From positions 53,025,526-53,089,525 of the forward strand of contig OW387138.1 of assembly GCA_936440205.1 (NCBI GenBank): DNA of 64,000 nucleotides, given 5' to 3'. The position numbers and the translations under genes are program-made. The notes below the pieces were generated by a model. It did no database searches. It was not told the origin of the DNA and saw nothing but the letters and a program-made list of their open reading frames with translations. Within the stretch, counting starts at the first letter, position 1. Each line of letters opens with the position of its first letter. This document shows positions 10,361 to 20,899 of the stretch, one piece after another. The stretch is from Lepidonotus clava (taxonomy: Eukaryota > Annelida > Polychaeta > Phyllodocida > Polynoidae).

Positions 10361-12099
10361 GTGTTAAAGTTGTGATAATAGAATATGCAGGAATCGCACG
10401 ATTATAGCACTGACGATTCACTGCCTGACATTAAGATTTAATGTATGTACTTTATAGATATTTTCAAAAATATAAGTTACATTCTAGCGGATGACGGGGT
10501 CAGGAGAGGCATTATGTAATAACCCCCTACCAACTTGGGGCTACACTACTCCGACTGCGTTTTGTTTCCAGGTGCAGCCTCCACTGGAGCGTGACTTCTG
10601 ACCTTTGTTTGCAGAAGGGACTATATGGTCGTATTTTTGAGGATTTGCTGTTCCTTAATTACCCGCTATGGTTGTCATATTTGTAAGGTTTTGTAAGGAG
10701 GTTATAAAATTTGTATTTTTAATATGGTTTTGCAAGTTACTATATGGCCATGTCTTTATTAGTCTGTTGTTGCATCGAATTTTAAATATATAAGCTTAAG
10801 GTTCCGCTTCTCTTAATTAAGTTAGGAGAATAGCAAATGACTTTATTCCAGACCCACAGGCCGAAAAAAACCAACAATACTGCTATGTAAACAGAACGCA
10901 ATTTCTACAGGTTAAAAATAATTTATTGTAGGGCAATCACAGGGACAATTCTAGCACCAACTATATATATTTCAAGTCGTAAAAGGTTTGTCGCGCATCC
11001 AAAAAAAAGGAAGGAACATGGCCTTCAGTTGCAGACCAGCTGCTAACCCCAGAGTACAAAAAAATCCACGATAGACCGTTAAAATGTTACATACGTTAAT
11101 AAACCGTCAGGCAGAATATCTGCTAGGACACCATGTGTTCCAGTAGGCTTAAACGGGTTGGAGAACTTTCCAGTAATATGGAGTACAAAATCAAGTTGAT
11201 ATACAGATCAGGCCAAAAATATAATAATACCGGCTAGAATATTTACAACTCCAGTATATGAGTGAGTTTAAAAGTACTAGGCTCATAAAAGTTGTGCGTT
11301 ATCCAAGTTCCGTGCTAGTGTTCAAGCCAATCTAGTTCATATACCAACGTTATGATTGGAAGATTCAATATAGACAATTGCAGGTTGCAGAAGGCAAATT
11401 TGACGGTGTATGTGGCCCTTCAGCTGGTTGGCTGGTGTAGAGGGGTTACGGTGTGGGTCCAGACATGTACACTGTAACTAGTCTCTGGATGTGCAGCTGC
11501 ACATCTCCGGGTCAGCCACACCTTAATTGCTGTCAGCGCATTTATTGCACGAAGGTAGTATTTAAACAAGTCAGACCATCAGACTGGTTAAGTCAGCTAC
11601 AGGTCAGCCGCAGCTTCTGGTCCATGCCACAGGGACCGTCCAGTCAGGAATGAAGCTGTGTGTAGTGGCATGGCTGGGCACTGGTAGATGAGTGAGCTGG
11701 AAATGTGTGCCTCCGGAAAGCCGCACCAGCCTGGTGGGCTGGAGGGCTGACACTACTGGAAATTGAATTCGTAATAACATTTAAGAAACATGAAGATGTG
11801 GTACTATCGGCGCGGGTTACATGAACCAATTGCAAAGCACAGTGTTACTGAAATTGTATATGTCATTTAACCTATAGCCCGGCTAGTGGCGCGACTCTCA
11901 CAAACCCAGAATACATAATATTCTGTGCCTGATCGACCTTACTTTTTGACTAACTAGTAGTATCTGTCCTGACATATTGCTGTCAAGTGAAAATGTAAAA
12001 TGTGCATGTAAATATTATATTTCAAGATTAGAAGTTTCCTACTTAGTTTTAAGTATTCCAATTTATTGTGGTCTAGATGCGCACCAAGCGGTCGGAGAC
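10361..12099. other. TE2 interior without recognised gene; repeat shared with 21.8 kb
   Basis: A segment at about 10512-10640 (GCATTATGTAATAACC, then CCTCCACTGGAGCGTGACT) is similar to 21806-21925, so two diverged copies of a repeat or exon exist in TE2. No domain was recognised in the open frames at 11453-11835. Confidence 0.45.
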
Positions 12100-12104
12100 C
12101 ACGG

Positions 12105-13788
12105 CAGTGTTCGAGACTAACTTTTTTGGCTGTCGGCCATCAGGGCCGATAGTATCAAAAATCTGTCGGCCCTGATCGCTTTCAATTTGCCCTGATTTAA
12201 GTTGAAGAAGGTTATCTAAAAATAAGTCATATAGAAAATGTTCTTTTTATTGTACATTCAACACCTAGATCAATATTTTAGTAAACAAAGGTCGTATCCA
12301 GCGTTTTTGTGAAGATACTTCTATATCTGCTATTGGTCTTAAAAATTCCCCCATAATATTTTACAATGATGTTCACATAATACGTTTCTAAAAACCAGAA
12401 TGATAAGATATGGTTATTTTGCATCAATTATCATATTCTACCAAGAAAATGAAATTGGTTTCTTTCAGGTACGACCTTTTATTACTCAACCAAAGTGAAA
12501 TGGTGTAGATACGACCTTTGTTTACTGGGTTATACCACTCTAAAGATTTGGAAAACTCAAAAAATTCCAGAATTTCTAGATACCTTAGGGGTAAGAGAAA
12601 CATATTCACAAAGTAAAAGAAAATTGATTTTTTTTGAGATACGACCTTTTATTACTCAGCCAACGATATGTTCTAGCACAAATCCAATGCATATTTTTGC
12701 CCGAGGGGTTTTTTGGGTCTGAGATTTTTGATGTGTGATGTACTAAATGGAAGGCACCCATCTCAAAGCGACTGCATCACAGTTCACAGTCCTGTAAGTT
12801 ACATGGTTGTCATAGTAAGTTTTCCAAGCCAAGTGGTAACATAAAACATTTTAAAGGCATAGACTGTTTGCAAGTCAGCATCGTGTGGTAAATTATGGCA
12901 TGAGATACGTCCCTAAAAACGAACTTCCTGTCCATAGAGTTAGACTCCATGCTTAAAAATTGGTTTTGGTCTCCCTGTATCTCTTATAACCAGTTCCTAG
13001 AAAAAATGTTGACAGCTTTGGATAGCTCTGGCGCTCATCTATGACTAATTAGAAAATTGGAATTAAGTTATGAGAAATAGCTAGGAATATAACTCAACCA
13101 ATGTTTCCTGCCACCTCCAATGCTGTAGCATAGGGCGGATGTCAGGGGTAGTCCTGCAGCAAGAGCAAACTGGAAATCAGTATAGAAATGTTTTAATGTA
13201 ACAAGTCCGTAGGTCAAGTCACGTAGATCTATATGTCCCCATCCTCAGGTCCCGTAAATTTGATGGCACCTACTGCACTACAGGCCGTCCGGTTACCTTC
13301 CTCTCCCAACGAGAGGTAAGCCAGTATTCCATTATGGAAGGAAAATAATGACCAAAAATTTTGACTAAACATTATGAAGGTGTTGATTTCACCCATCTAA
13401 TATTGTGAGCAGAGCTCCCACTAGGTTCCAATAACTCTCAGTAGGATTCCTCATGGACTTTTGACTTTTTGTCAAACATTGGCAGAATTTACACAAATTT
13501 TGTGCCAAACATTGTGAAGTGGAATTCAGCTTCAAGGGACTCCCAAGGTCTGTGCAGGTTGGGGGGGGGGGGGCTATCGACGGACCTGCGGGAATTCACG
13601 CAACTCAAGGCGTTAAAGTGACGGGAGGTGTCATGCTTAGTCGACGGCCGAAAAAAAACGCGTAATCGATGGCCACAGAAGGCGTCAGCCATCGGGGCCA
13701 ATTTACCTCTCTTTTTGTCATTTTTTATCGGCCCTGATCAAAAATCATCGGCCATTGGCCGACGGGCCGGCGTTAGTCTCGAACACTG
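12105..13788. mobile_element. hAT-like non-autonomous transposon inside TE2
   Basis: The ends are perfect 17-bp inverted repeats CAGTGTTCGAGACTAAC. Subterminal GTCGGCC and CAGGGCCGAT elements follow in inverted order. CACGG flanks both ends (12100-12104 and 13789-13793). The CAGTG start suits hAT, but hAT normally makes an 8-bp duplication and this one looks like 5 bp. No transposase frame is seen. The interior has three TACGACCTTT elements (near 12470, 12509 and 12640). A stretch at 12660-12780 is similar to 49315-49425, indicating another related copy. Confidence 0.72.
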
Positions 13789-13793
13789 CACGG

Positions 13794-14215
13794 ACCCCAA
13801 AAACTTAAACTTAAACCAAATGGACCGTGCTCCAGCCTCCCCTGGCCAACCCTGTAGTCGCGGAACTAGAAGAGTTGTAATAGCATTAACCAACTTTCGA
13901 TTTTATATTATTTAAGTTTGTAATATATATATGTATGTCATGTTGGCTTAATAAATAATATGAACAAGAACACTCCCGAGTTTGTTTGGGTGTACCTTCA
14001 ACACGATAAACGTTCCCTCCATGCATTAATATGTTCTAATCGATAACATGGACCCTTCCTGCTGTGTTTCCCATAGGTCACAAATTCTATCCTGACTACT
14101 CCCGATGTTCTAACCTTTTTAAAGAACACTGTCTAAGTCTAATATGCACCATTCTCGAGTTAATGTATTAGTACATAGTCTTATGCATGCTTTAGTACAC
14201 GTCTTAACTCTGGTA
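13794..14215. other. Gene-poor spacer in TE2
   Basis: AT-rich with an AATAAATAAT near 13950; no feature recognised beyond that. Confidence 0.25.
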
Positions 14216-14239
14216 ATCATGGTTTGGTGGTAGGCTCCA

Positions 14240-14390
14240 TCAACTTCCAGTCTCAACTTGCCGTCCGTGAGGCCTTGAACACTCCTCCTTCCTTCCCGTC
14301 AACAGGCTTCCCAGACTTCCCGTCTCGACTTCCCGCCCATGAGGCCTTGAACACTCCTCCTTCCTTCCCATCAACAGGCTTCTTTGTTGC
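14240..14390 (+). repeat. Two-copy 78-bp tandem repeat, in frame
   Basis: Units share GAGGCCTTGAACACTCCTCC and CAACAGGCTTC. The repeat length is a multiple of three and an open frame runs through both (ALNTPPSFPSTGF twice), so it may be a coding remnant. No family recognised. Confidence 0.45.
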
Positions 14391-14461
14391 GTCCGAAACC
14401 ATGGTAGGGTTAGATTAAACACCTCAGTAAATGGGGTAGCCCAGAATTAGTTGTACTAATC

Positions 14462-15170
14462 ATGCATATGGTTAGTGCGAATGGAAGGAGAAAAAGTTCA
14501 GTTCCTTACTTTCATGGAGAAATGATGCCCCTGACGTTGGTGCAGTGCTTCACGTCAAGGCCTGGGATGGCAGTCCAGTTCTGCTGGGGTGGGGTGGCCT
14601 ATAGCGGTAGCCTACAGCATGCCCTTTTGGAATCGGCAGAGGAGTTGTGGATCATGATCAGCTGGGCAGTCTCTGCAAAAGGTCGGTCTGTCCGGATCCG
14701 CTTCTTGTAGGTGCAGCTGTCGAAAACAGGATTAGAATAAAGTTATAGTTTGACGATGTGGTCAGTATGTCCATGTGTTCCAGTTTAAGGTTTTACTGTT
14801 CTTTGTAATCTTTCTGCATACAGTAACACGGGACTTTTTCTAGTCATAAAGTGAAGGCCGACTGGACCCTGACGCCCAGAGCCCGTCTCACTAACTACAA
14901 AAATACTTTGCTAACCAAACCGCAAGCCCTCCACCTGTTATATATACTCAAAACAGATTAATGGAATTTCACCTGGTATTGGTTCAGTGATTGTGACAAG
15001 CACAGACTTCTAAACGTACACTTGGCGGGGGCCCACGGCGTGATTTCGCGTCTATCACTGTCTCTTGTGAGCAGACGCTTGTAGGTGCAGTCAGTGGCCA
15101 CGCACCTCTTTGCAGTATCATATGTCTCACCCCGCGCATCAGCTTGCTGTTGCAGACATAGAGAGAGAGA
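14462..15170 (-). pseudogene. Possible decayed minus-strand exons with a repeated CTYK motif
   Basis: On the minus strand, after an acceptor-like CAG near 14720, a frame reads CTYKKRIRTDRPFAETAQL then IMIHNSSADSKRA. After another near 15160, a frame reads RCVATDCTYKRLLTRDS. Both contain Cys-Thr-Tyr-Lys plus basic residues and may be two copies of one exon. Frames close soon after, so the gene looks decayed. Family unknown. Confidence 0.25.
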
Positions 15171-16370
15171 GAGTTACTATATTATAAATCACGTAATTGT
15201 TTCAGGATAGTCTAGAAAAAACAAAGGTGCATTAATTCATAAAACGAAAACGAGCATATAAATGTACATCTTTGGTTGCTTCTAGATAACACTTCCAATC
15301 ATTACATGGCTTACCAATAACAAAAGTTGTATAATTCAAAAGAGGGCTCAACTTTGCTAATTCGTACTTAGATAAAGGTTTGCGGGATTGGTCCTGTTTT
15401 TCAACACTGTTTAGCAGATTCGTTTTCTTAGACGTAAAACTTCCTCTTCAAAAGTGCCACTGTATGGCGTAGTTAAACAAAAGCAAGCCAGGCCGGGCAA
15501 ATGCGCACCACTTTTCTATTCATGACAACCGATGTGATTTATCCAGTGGTTTATGACTGTATCGTGTGCAGAAGCCAAAAGTCGCCAAAATGCACATCGC
15601 AAACAGATCACGCTGACGCCCATTTGCCAAGCTTAGGCCTGACAAAGCAAACAACTTAAAACTCTATGCCCTCCCAGCGTCCGGACTGTACCAAGGCTGG
15701 TAGGGCATAACCTATTACAGGAATCAACAGTATGGGTGGTTTACCCCTTAGCGGCTCTAGATATGTTTTACCGTAAGAAACTTGTGCAAGCTGACGTGTA
15801 TCCGGCTTATGGGGGTCCCACAAAATACGCAGAACCCACTCCCATTCTCCCATTCTAGCTTAAAGCCACCACCGTCTTAACAATGGATCTTAGCGACTAG
15901 TACGTCGTTTACAAAGTAAGGGGTCTAAGTCCTATGGCCAATGTCACCCGAACCCCCTAACCCCACCCCCCCACCAAAAAAAAAGGAGCGAATACAATCT
16001 GGGATAAATACAAAAAATAAGTTCCTACAGGTACAAATCTAAACAATCCTAAAAAACCTCTGGGATAATATATGCAAAAAAAACATAAAAAGACATCCTT
16101 ACAAATATAAACAATCTTGAAAACTTCTGGAGTATTTAAATGAAAGTAGATTCGATGTGATTGACAAAATTATTAGTAGTTATTGGTGTAAAAAAAATAA
16201 TTTAAATGAATTAGTATTTGAATTTGGGTAAATTACGTATAAATAACTTCCAACCAATTTTTTTTTTTTTTTCAATTCAAACTATAAAAAAAAAAGAAAA
16301 AAAAAAGGTGTCCGTGGTCAGGCTAGGGGTCAGGGTTAAACGTTAATGGCTGTTCGAGTCCAGGGACCCC
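15171..16370. other. Gene-poor TE2 spacer, A/T homopolymers
   Basis: Contains (AG)n near 15161-15173, a C-run near 15964, poly-T at 16257-16272 and poly-A near 16285-16307. A 65-codon minus frame at 15656-15853 has no recognised domain. Confidence 0.3.
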
Positions 16371-16372
16371 GC

Positions 16373-17089
16373 CTAAGCCGGGGGCTCATCCCCACCGACG
16401 GCAGGATGGTCAAGTTCCCCTGGACCAACATCCCCGTTAACCAGGGGTTGGTCTAGGGGAACACCACCATCCCCTTGGCCGTCCTGTGGGGCATCGGTCC
16501 CCGCCTCAGACGAAGCCCCTGAACTGGAGGACTGAGACCCCTCCGGTGACGGTGGCGGGCCAGCAGGGGGCGGAACAAAAATTTGGCCCTCCCCCGCCGG
16601 CAAAATCAACATTATAGCCGGGACACCCGGCGGGGGATCGATGATGCTGCGTGGTGGTAAATTGGCAACAACAATTATTATCTCGATGTCGTTAATGAGC
16701 AAAATACAGACACACAACTATATATTCAATATTAATTTAGGATTCATGAGTGCGTAGGCCTGTAGGTTACATACGTTCAATAGGCCTTTTATAATTAATC
16801 AGCTGTCCATCTTACTTGAGTATCACCTGCCTTTTCAGTAATTCCACGATATCCAGACTGATAAGTTTAGTTCAGCTTTAGTTCACTCCAACTTGGGGAT
16901 ACCCTTTTATAAATAAACATGAAAGTTAGGTGACCTGTTGGAGGATAATGTACAAGGCATAAATGCCATAATGTTATCCCAGTATATACAAACTGATATT
17001 GTATTACTTACTGTATGGGCGCCCCCTCCTCGCCCGCCGCCCGGACCAAGATGTTGTGCCCTGGGGGCACATGATACGTAACAGCGTCG
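16373..17089 (-). CDS. Partial Pro-rich gene, last two exons
   Basis: Minus strand. Exon 17089-17012 (acceptor TTTTCCAG, donor ACAGTAAGT) encodes DAVTYHVPPGHNILVRAAGEEGAP. It joins in phase 2 to 16646-16373 (acceptor CACGCAG), which encodes IIDPPPGVPAIMLILPAGEG, then a Pro/Ser/Gly-rich acidic tail ending GGDEPPA and a stop. The 364-bp intron and matching phases make this a real, if partial, gene. Frames further upstream (17143-17612) look coding but do not join in a compatible phase, so the 5' part is unresolved. Related copies of the last exon lie near 18645-18740 and 20629-20800. Family unknown. Confidence 0.5.
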
Positions 17090-17195
17090 CTGGAAAAAGA
17101 AAAGACCAATGTCAGGTAGTTTAGGGTGGCCAACTTCTCAGTTCAATGCAGACATGAACAGTAGTTACCACACTCGGAGTTAGAAGGACCCATAC
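16617..17195. repeat. Segment duplicated at 20629-20900, partly at 18645-18755
   Basis: GGGACACCCGGCGGGGGAT and the following 170 bases (GATTCATGAGTGCGTAGGCC, then ACATACGTTCAATAGGCC) recur at 20629-20802. A further match (CCAACTTCTCAGTTC, then CGGAGTTAGA) links 17106-17190 with 20821-20895. A shorter third copy at 18671-18755 keeps the protein pattern PPPGVPA. These are old duplications of part of the Pro-rich gene. Confidence 0.65.
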
Positions 17196-18300
17196 ACTGG
17201 CCCTGTTGCCAGACTGTGTCGGGTGGTAACTCTCCCCTGGCAGGGGAGGGTCCCCGGGAGGATGGCTGACCTAGCAAAATTACAGTCGCGGGGTTGTGGG
17301 CCGCCGCCGCCTGACGACACACTTTTGATATCTTATCTGACCAGCAGCCCCAGAGGCAGAGGGTACGTGGAGTTGTACGAGTGAGTTGTACTGGTTGGCG
17401 TCGGTTTTCCATGAACCACCGTCCGGCGACCAATCTATGAAAAATGTCACCTTTCTTACGAGCAAAATTAGTATTTGATCACATTCCGAGGTGGAGTAAT
17501 GATCCTGGTTGTGGTCTGTATCATATTCCATCCTAAGATGTACAAAACTGGGGGTAAACATGCCTACAAATGTCTGAAATGTGTTATGGTCATAAAGAGG
17601 TTTCATACTCATACGATCGCCTGCGCCATTTTGGTTTTTTTCTGATCATGTGACCTGACAGTGGTTGAGGTCCCGCCCTAGTAAAAACAAAGTCTTTGTG
17701 TTAAAATCAATTCGAAGGGCCAACTTCATTACATTATAAACATCAATTACGAAGGGATCTGGAAACTAATTGGAACTGTGGTGGCGTATGGGCAAAGCAC
17801 TGTGCTTATAATTTGAAATTACCGGAAGAAAAATATATAAAAAAAAATTGTCGCCCGTGTACCTGAATTTGATGACGTAGACGTGGCACTTTCCCCCTGC
17901 CCGCAATCACACCGGTCCTGTTGTTCCCTTCGAATTATTCTGTTCCTCATAGATTCTGACACAGAAATTTGCCGGGGCCAGCTACAAAGCGAGAAGGATC
18001 ATCTTTTGGGTGGTCATGGAAGGCCTCCTCCTCAGAAGAGGTTTCGGACCTTGACTCCACCGAGAACATTCGGCACTTCACGCAACAATTCCGCTAACAC
18101 TCAGAAGGTGAGTTGCACAGCTACAAGAAACTCAACCGTGCTGTACTAGTGTTGGAAATTAAGGTGCGCCCTGCACCCGTATATTCATATTTATACCATT
18201 TAAACCACATAATAAAGCCATGTACATTTAAATTTTTGCAGACATTAATATAAGCCTGGTCTTAATTGTTTTTTTATACCCTCCAGGACCACGGAGAGAC
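17100..18300. other. Unresolved coding-like segments
   Basis: Minus frames at 17143-17433 and 17280-17612 and a plus frame at 17883-18149 ending at a GTGAGT donor are open and GC-richer than their surroundings, but no domain or consistent splicing was found. Confidence 0.25.
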
Positions 18301-18417
18301 CAGTCGCTCAGAATAATGGAAGTGAATCGCTGATTTGGCCTCAGTGGACAGACAGTTGCCGGTGCAAGCTACAAAGTCCAGAATGGCGCTACTCGGAAAA
18401 AGTCTCCAAGGCGGCCC

Positions 18418-18597
18418 AGGGGCGGATCCAGGGGGGGGGGGGGGGCGGTTGGGGGCAGGCGGACGGTCCTTGCCCCCCCCCCCCCAACACCCTCGCCCAG
18501 TTAAATCATGTTTGATGGAGGGCCCACCCCCCTGTACATTTATGTTCTTGCCCCCCCCCCCCCCCCCCTCTACAAATTCCTGGGTCAGCCCCTGCCC
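18418..18597. mobile_element. MITE-like element with CAGGGGCGGATCCAG end and G/C runs
   Basis: The left end CAGGGGCGGATCCAGG and the right end (reverse CAGGGGCTGACCCAGG) match at most positions. The interior is long runs of G and C. CAGGGG(C/T)GGATCCAG termini are common on non-autonomous hAT-type elements in animals. No clear target duplication. Confidence 0.5.
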
Positions 18598-18989
18598 ACT
18601 TCACCAGTAGAGTCTCCACAACACACTGAAATGACTTGGCCCTGCCCCGCCGGCAACGCCACAATGAAAGCCGGGACACCCGGCGGGGGAGCGGCGATGC
18701 TGCATGGTGGTAAACTGGCAACAACAAATATTATATCGATGACGTTAGACTGACCACCTCACGAGGGCGCTATCGTGGCCCGGAGGCACAGACACTAGGC
18801 TGTGCAGGAAACAGAGGTAACTCGTAATCAAGATGTAACGTGCTGATAGTAAGAGTAACATGTAAATAGGCTAAGATGAATGCGTGATAAACGGAGAACA
18901 TGTTTGTGAAAAGCAAATGCTAGTGTCCACTAGTCTAATGTAATGTGAAAGGTCGATTAGTAGATGTGACAAATTGAAAGTAGGCACTA

Positions 18990-20055
18990 CCACCTAAATA
19001 CCAGTGAGCGATAGACTTCCATGCCATGTACATGTGTGGGGGGGGGGGACGCCTGGCACGCCCCCCCCCCCCTAAATCCGCGGCTGCAGGGGGTACCACC
19101 AAATGTGATGTGAGTGAGTGAGTGAGTGAGTTGGGTGTTTTACGCCGTACCAACAGCCATGGTCATTTTCACGGCGAAAACCAGTTGGGACGAATTCTGT
19201 CTTTGGTGATCGAATCTATGAGATGAAGGTGACATCCATTCCATACCATGTACATGTTGGGGGGGGGGGACGCATGATACGCCCCCCCCCCCCCCCCCCC
19301 CCCTTCATATTATACCAGAAGGAGATCTTGTCTCGCTGGACGTGGACGTCTGTGACATGCTCTGTGACGAGCCTAAATACCAGTGAGCGATAGACTTCCA
19401 TGCCATCTACATGTGGTGGGGGTGGGGGGACGCATGGCACGCCCCCCCCCCCCTAAATCCATGCCATGTACATGGTGGGGGGGGATGCCTGGCACGCCCC
19501 CCCCCCCCCCCTAAATCCATGCCATGTACTTGTGGGGGGGGGGGACGCCGGGTCCGTTGAAGTATTCATATTATACCAGAAGGAGGTCTTGTCTCACTGG
19601 ACGTGGACGTCTATCTAAATCCATGTACATGTGGGGGGGGGGGGGACGCCTGGCATGCCCCCCCCCCCCCGCCCCCTAAATCAATGCCATGTACTTGTGG
19701 GGGGGGGGGGGGAGGTCGCCTGGTCCGTTGAAGTATTCATATTATACCAGAAGGAGGTCTTGTCTCACTGGACGTGGACGTCTATCTAAATCCATGTACA
19801 TGTGGGGGGGGGGGACGCCTGGCACCCCCCCCCCCCCCCCTAAATCAATGCCATGTACTTGTGGGGGGGGGGACACCTGGTCCATTGAAGTATTCATATT
19901 ATACCAGAAGGAGATCTTGTCTCGCTGGACGTGGACGTCTATCTAAATCCATGTACATGTGGGGGGGGGGGGGGACGCCTGGCACACCCCCCCCCCCCCT
20001 AAATCCATGCCATGTACATTTTTTAAAGATAAGTGAAGTAGAAAGTTGGTTTACT
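18990..20055. repeat. Tandem array of G-run / C-run units
   Basis: Units of about 60 bases read ATGTACATGTG, a run of 8-14 G, ACGC(C/A)TGGCACG, a run of 8-15 C, then TAAATCCATGCC. Because the G-run and C-run face each other, each unit can fold into a hairpin. Longer units of about 170-190 bases add GAAGTATTCATATTATACC and CTGGACGTGGACGTCTATC, repeated near 19560, 19735 and 19890 with a partial copy near 19305. Run lengths vary between units, as expected from slippage. Open frames here are artefacts of the runs. Confidence 0.8.
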
Positions 20056-20074
20056 TACTAGAGTGGACCCAACA

Positions 20075-20253
20075 GGGCAGGGGTGGATCCAGGATTTTGA
20101 AAAAGGGGGGGGGGGGGCGTGCTATTGGAAAATGTTCACCTGGACCCCTTGGGTAGAAGAGTTTGACATTAAAAAAAATCTAAATTTGGCCAAAAAAAGG
20201 GGGGTGCACGCCTGGCACGCGCCCGCCCCCCCCCCTAAATCCGCGCCTGCTGG
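20075..20253. mobile_element. Second MITE-like CAGGGGTGGATCCAG element
   Basis: The left end CAGGGGTGGATCCAGG and the right end (reverse CAGGCGCGGATTTAGG) match at 12 of 16 bases. Internal G and C runs are as in the 18.4-kb copy. A further relic with the same interior (AATTTGGCCAAAA, then CTTGCACGCCCC) lies near 20380-20450. Confidence 0.5.
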
Positions 20254-20899
20254 GGATACCAGCACCATTCTGGTGCCAGCCGGCGCTTCGATCTGGAGCT
20301 ACGCGTGCTGGCAAATTCAAAGTAGGCACTACCACCTAAATACCAGTGAGCGATAGACTTCCATGCCATGCATATGTGGAAAATTCAAAATTTGGCCAAA
20401 AGAAGGAGGGCGCATGCCTTGCACGCCCCCCCGCCCTAAAACCCATGGGGGACCAGCACCAAACTGGTGCCGGCAGGGGCTTCTACTAGGACGAGTAAGT
20501 GTTGTCTTCTGGTGTGCAGAAAAGATAAGGTGGACAAATGTATCAGTAGCGGATATGGAGAGGGGGGGGGGCGCAGGTAATTCAGCAGCAGGCCCCCCCC
20601 CCATTTTTGGACAAGAATAAATTGTCAGGGACACCCGGCGGGGGATTGATGATGCTGCGTGGTTGTAAATTAGCAACATCAATTATTATATCGATGTCAT
20701 TGATGAGCAACATAAAGACACACAACTATATTTTCAATATTAATTTATGATTCATGAGTGCGTAGGCCTGTACGTAGGTTACATACGTTCAATAGGCCTA
20801 GATGGATTAAAAAAAAATGACCAATGTCATGTAGCCAACTTCTCAGTTCTCTGCAGACATGAAGAGTAGTGACCTAACTCGGAGTTAGATAGAAGACTT

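Noticed and set aside
12097-13796. 8-bp hAT target duplication
   Set aside because: GACCACGG on the left and CACGGACC on the right do not match over 8 bases; only CACGG is shared directly at both ends.
18990-20055. CRISPR-like array or coding tandem repeat
   Set aside because: Units vary in length, are dominated by homopolymer runs, and open frames arise only from the runs; the setting is eukaryotic.
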